Shown: positions 61,615 to 64,000 of the stretch, one piece after another
How the letters are laid out: the number at the start of each line of letters is the position of its first letter
Numbering within the stretch: position 1 is the first letter of the stretch
Assembly: GCF_029360775.1 (NCBI RefSeq)
Contig: NZ_JARKMZ010000025.1
Location: forward strand, 27,027 to 91,026
DNA: 64,000 bases
Reading direction: 5' to 3'
From: Daejeonella sp. H1SJ63
GTDB taxonomy: Bacteria; Bacteroidota; Bacteroidia; Sphingobacteriales; Sphingobacteriaceae
Position numbers and translations under genes: made by a program
Notes under the pieces: generated by a model
Seen by the model: only the letters and a program-made list of their open reading frames with translations
Database searches by the model: none
Told to the model about the DNA's origin: nothing

Positions 61615-63999
61615 TTATACCTCTGACCTCAACACCTCCAGCGGCGGCCGGTTCAACACGCTACGACTGTTGAATAAGCCAATCAGAACCGTTAATGAGC
61701 TGATCAGAAGGAACAACAGCAAAACCGGCAACAAATCCGGTGTAAAGCTGGTTTCAAAATTGAACCTTGCCAGTCCCCAGCTTGCCAGTAAGGCCAGAAT
61801 GATACCCGCTCCTGTGGCAAGGGCTCCGAGGAAGAAATACTCCAATGCAGTAATAGCCAGAATCTGCTTACGGCTAGCACCAATGGTACGCAGCAATACG
61901 CTTTCACGGATACGCTGATATTTACTGATCAGCACAGAGGCAATCAATACAATCAATCCGGTAATAATACTGAAAGCGGCCATAAAACGTACCACAAAGC
62001 CCATCTTATCCAGAATCTCATCAAGCACACTCAGAACCAGTCCAAGATCTATCATAGAAATGTTCGGGAAATTACGTACAACAGCCTGCTGATAACGGGC
62101 TGAAATTTCATTGGAAGGAACCTGCGTTAACAGAACATGAAACTGAGGGGCCTCTTCGAGTACACCGGCCGGGAAAATCAGAATGAAATTGGTCTGAATA
62201 CGATTCCAGTCGACCTTTCTGGTACTGCCAACAATGGCTTTCAATGGCGCCCCCTGCACATTAAACATCAGTTCATCACCAACTTTAACGCCTATACGTT
62301 TAGCATATCCATCCTCCAGAGATACATAAACCGGTTTTCCGGGCTCTGCCTTGCCTGTCCATACACCATCGACCAGTTTTTCAGAATCGCTCAAACTATC
62401 CCGGTAAGTTACACGATACTCACGCTCCAGTCCGCGCATGGCACCCCAGGCAACGCTGTCTTTTTTATAATCCGCATAGTTCCGCCCCTTGATCTCTGTC
62501 ATTCTCATGTTCACGATAGGAACTTCCTGCAGAACCGGCAAATTCATACTTCTGGTCAGTTCATTCACAGCCTGTTTCTGGCTACTCTGAATATCAAAAA
62601 GTACCATATTCGGCTGATTCTTACTTGATGAAAGCGTTACCCTGTTAATCAGAATATCCTGAACAAAGAAAAGAGTACAGATAAATGCTGTTCCCAATCC
62701 GATAGACACTACCAGAATCAGTGTCTGATTATTTGGGCGGAAAAGATTGGCAAAACCCTGTCTCCATAAATAGCTCCATGAAGACGGGAAATATCTTCTT
62801 GTAAGCCACATCATGGCATAAGCCAAAGCAGCAAGAGTTACAAAACCGGTTACCACACCTCCGGTAAAGAAAACAGTTTTCTTCAAAGAGCCTACCTGCA
62901 GATAGGTAAACCCAAACACAAACAGCACAATAATTCCATATATCAGCCATTTCAGAGGATCCTTAAACAGGGATGTTTCCTGTAATGAAATCCGGAGGGT
63001 GTTCAGCGGAGAAATATTCCGTACCGAAACAAGCGGTAAAAGAGCAAAGAGAATAGAGATTACCAGTCCGATTAAAATACCCTGAGCAATGGCTAACCAC
63101 GAAATAACTACTGTAATCTCAACCGGAAGGAAATCTTTTAAAACAATCGGAAGAAACTGCTGAATCAGGGTTCCAAGCAATGCTCCTATTACCGATCCAA
63201 GCAAACCAATACCGGCAATCTGGATCATATAAATCATAAATGCCTGTCCGGAACCCGCCCCAAGGCAGCGAAGAATAGCTATGGTATTAATCTTCTCGCG
63301 AATATAGATATGGATAGCGCTGGCCACACCAATACAGCCCAGCAAAAGTGCAATAAAACCCACCAAAGCCAGGAACCCGGTCAGATCTTCGAATGATCTG
63401 CCCGTATTTTCCTTACGCGATTCTATGGTTTCATAATCCAGCTCCAGTTTTTCGAGCCGAGGCTCCAGTTTCTTCACAAGTTTATCAATATCCGTATCCC
63501 GACTGAACCTGTAATAAAAATTGTAAGTAATCCTGCTGCCCTTCTGTAAAAGTCCGGTCTCTTCCAGATAAGAAAGTGGTATATAAACTATAGGAGCTAC
63601 GGAAGCCGAAAAACTGGTTTGACCGGGAGCCTTATTCAGCACACCCGCAATCCTGAATTTTAATTCGCCAACCTGTATTGAATCTCCTGTCTTTGCATCG
63701 AACTGAAGCATGAGGGTCTTATCAACCAGTGCCTCACGATTATTTCTGAAACTGCGGCTCGCTGCTTCCGGACTCGTTTCAATATCTCCGTAATAAGGAT
63801 AATCACCCGAAAGAGCTCTTACATTTACCAGACGGGTGCCCCCATTCTTCGGGAAATAGATCATTGATGCAAATCCCCGCTCTTCAGAACGCGCTTCGCC
63901 CAAAGAATTCAGCACAGGACGCGCTTCGGGCTTCACTGCTTTGTTGGTTTCAATAACCAGATCTGCACCAAGCAGGCTCTTGGCCTGTGAGTCGATATC
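61615..63999 (-). CDS. FtsX/MacB-type ABC transporter permease, 5' end outside window
   Basis: At least 794 codons; the frame stays open to the right edge, reading DIDSQAKSLLGADLVIE before the first in-window start candidate (GTG at 63936), so the true start is beyond the window. Layout of the large YbbP-type permeases: periplasmic domain, helices near the middle (GFLALVGFIALLLGCIGVAS, QIAGIGLLGSVIGALLGTLI, ISILFALLPLVSVRN), a second helix set and a second periplasmic domain, then three C-terminal helices (GFVVRFMAAFSIITGLIVLI, ALEYFFLGALATGAGIILAL). Such permeases are thought to export lipophilic compounds or lysophospholipids with an ATPase encoded nearby (not visible here). Confidence 0.85.
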   Translation of the reverse strand, partial: DIDSQAKSLLGADLVIETNKAVKPEARPVLNSLGEARSEERGFASMIYFPKNGGTRLVNVRALSGDYPYYGDIETSPEAASRSFRNNREALVDKTLMLQFDAKTGDSIQVGELKFRIAGVLNKAPGQTSFSASVAPIVYIPLSYLEETGLLQKGSRITYNFYYRFSRDTDIDKLVKKLEPRLEKLELDYETIESRKENTGRSFEDLTGFLALVGFIALLLGCIGVASAIHIYIREKINTIAILRCLGAGSGQAFMIYMIQIAGIGLLGSVIGALLGTLIQQFLPIVLKDFLPVEITVVISWLAIAQGILIGLVISILFALLPLVSVRNISPLNTLRISLQETSLFKDPLKWLIYGIIVLFVFGFTYLQVGSLKKTVFFTGGVVTGFVTLAALAYAMMWLTRRYFPSSWSYLWRQGFANLFRPNNQTLILVVSIGLGTAFICTLFFVQDILINRVTLSSSKNQPNMVLFDIQSSQKQAVNELTRSMNLPVLQEVPIVNMRMTEIKGRNYADYKKDSVAWGAMRGLEREYRVTYRDSLSDSEKLVDGVWTGKAEPGKPVYVSLEDGYAKRIGVKVGDELMFNVQGAPLKAIVGSTRKVDWNRIQTNFILIFPAGVLEEAPQFHVLLTQVPSNEISARYQQAVVRNFPNISMIDLGLVLSVLDEILDKMGFVVRFMAAFSIITGLIVLIASVLISKYQRIRESVLLRTIGASRKQILAITALEYFFLGALATGAGIILALLASWGLARFNFETSFTPDLLPVLLLFLLISSLTVLIGLFNSRSVLNRPPLEVLRSEV

Positions 64000-64000
64000 T

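Overview
The window comes from a Bacteroidota chromosome, most likely a Sphingobacteriaceae relative such as a Pedobacter-like genus. The grounds are GldD, DUF1573, DUF3127 and DUF6503 proteins, a T9SS-like C-terminal sorting domain, a single-gene RRM protein, dispersed CATGCCTGCGGCAGGCAGG-type repeats, almost no Shine-Dalgarno sequences, and promoters of the Bacteroidota type (TAnnTTTG -7 box, sometimes with TTG 16-18 bp upstream). No rRNA, tRNA, CRISPR array or insertion sequence was seen. Both edges cut genes: the 3' end of an hldD-like epimerase on the left and the 5' end of an ABC permease on the right.

Layout. 1-9.7 kb: hldD end; MBL hydrolase plus LolC/E-like permease; a minus-strand run comA - aroE - gldD - M20 peptidase with TGATG stop/start overlaps; a TPR protein; an ALDH7-type aldehyde dehydrogenase. 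8.9-12.8 kb: an OmpR-type regulator and large sensor kinase, divergent from a secreted protein with a T9SS-like tail. 13.0-17.7 kb: the most notable region, a metal-stress/RiPP locus: ECF sigma factor, small HxxxCxxC zinc anti-sigma, a MerC-GDCCVxC fusion, an HvfA/bufferin-type precursor peptide with four Cys-Gly sites, its DUF692 (MNIO) maturase and DUF2063 partner, a DoxX-like membrane protein and a damaged small membrane gene. 18-23 kb: DUF3127, THUMP methyltransferase, HD hydrolase, then a PhoR-like kinase with PhoU-like and PiT phosphate genes. 23-26 kb: DUF6503 lipoprotein, ECF sigma with a TonB-tailed anti-sigma, DUF4197. 26-29 kb: pyruvate dehydrogenase E2 and E1-alpha. 29-43 kb: NlpC/P60, slipin, Prc protease, TPR, RarA, an SDR lacking the catalytic YxxxK, SMP-30, DUF1573, RRM, another NlpC/P60, OmpA lipoprotein and two DinB-type proteins. 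43-56 kb: a set of exported hydrolases (amidase, M14, S9, LmbE) with an FAD-like oxidoreductase and EcsC. 52.8 kb: a structured RNA candidate with its own terminator. 55.6-57.6 kb: two tiny membrane proteins coupled to a sodium:solute symporter. 57.6-64 kb: thioesterase, DinB and sensor kinase operon; gltX with three tandem 14-bp repeats in front of its promoter; the ABC permease.

How it fits together: most genes are envelope, proteolysis and housekeeping functions in short operons ended by strong, often bidirectional hairpin terminators. The 13-17.7 kb block stands out as a self-contained, probably sigma-regulated module making a cysteine-modified metal-binding peptide. Several start codons were moved downstream from the longest reading frame, because promoter boxes, terminators, signal peptides or family alignments rule out the longer form; each case is given in its entry.
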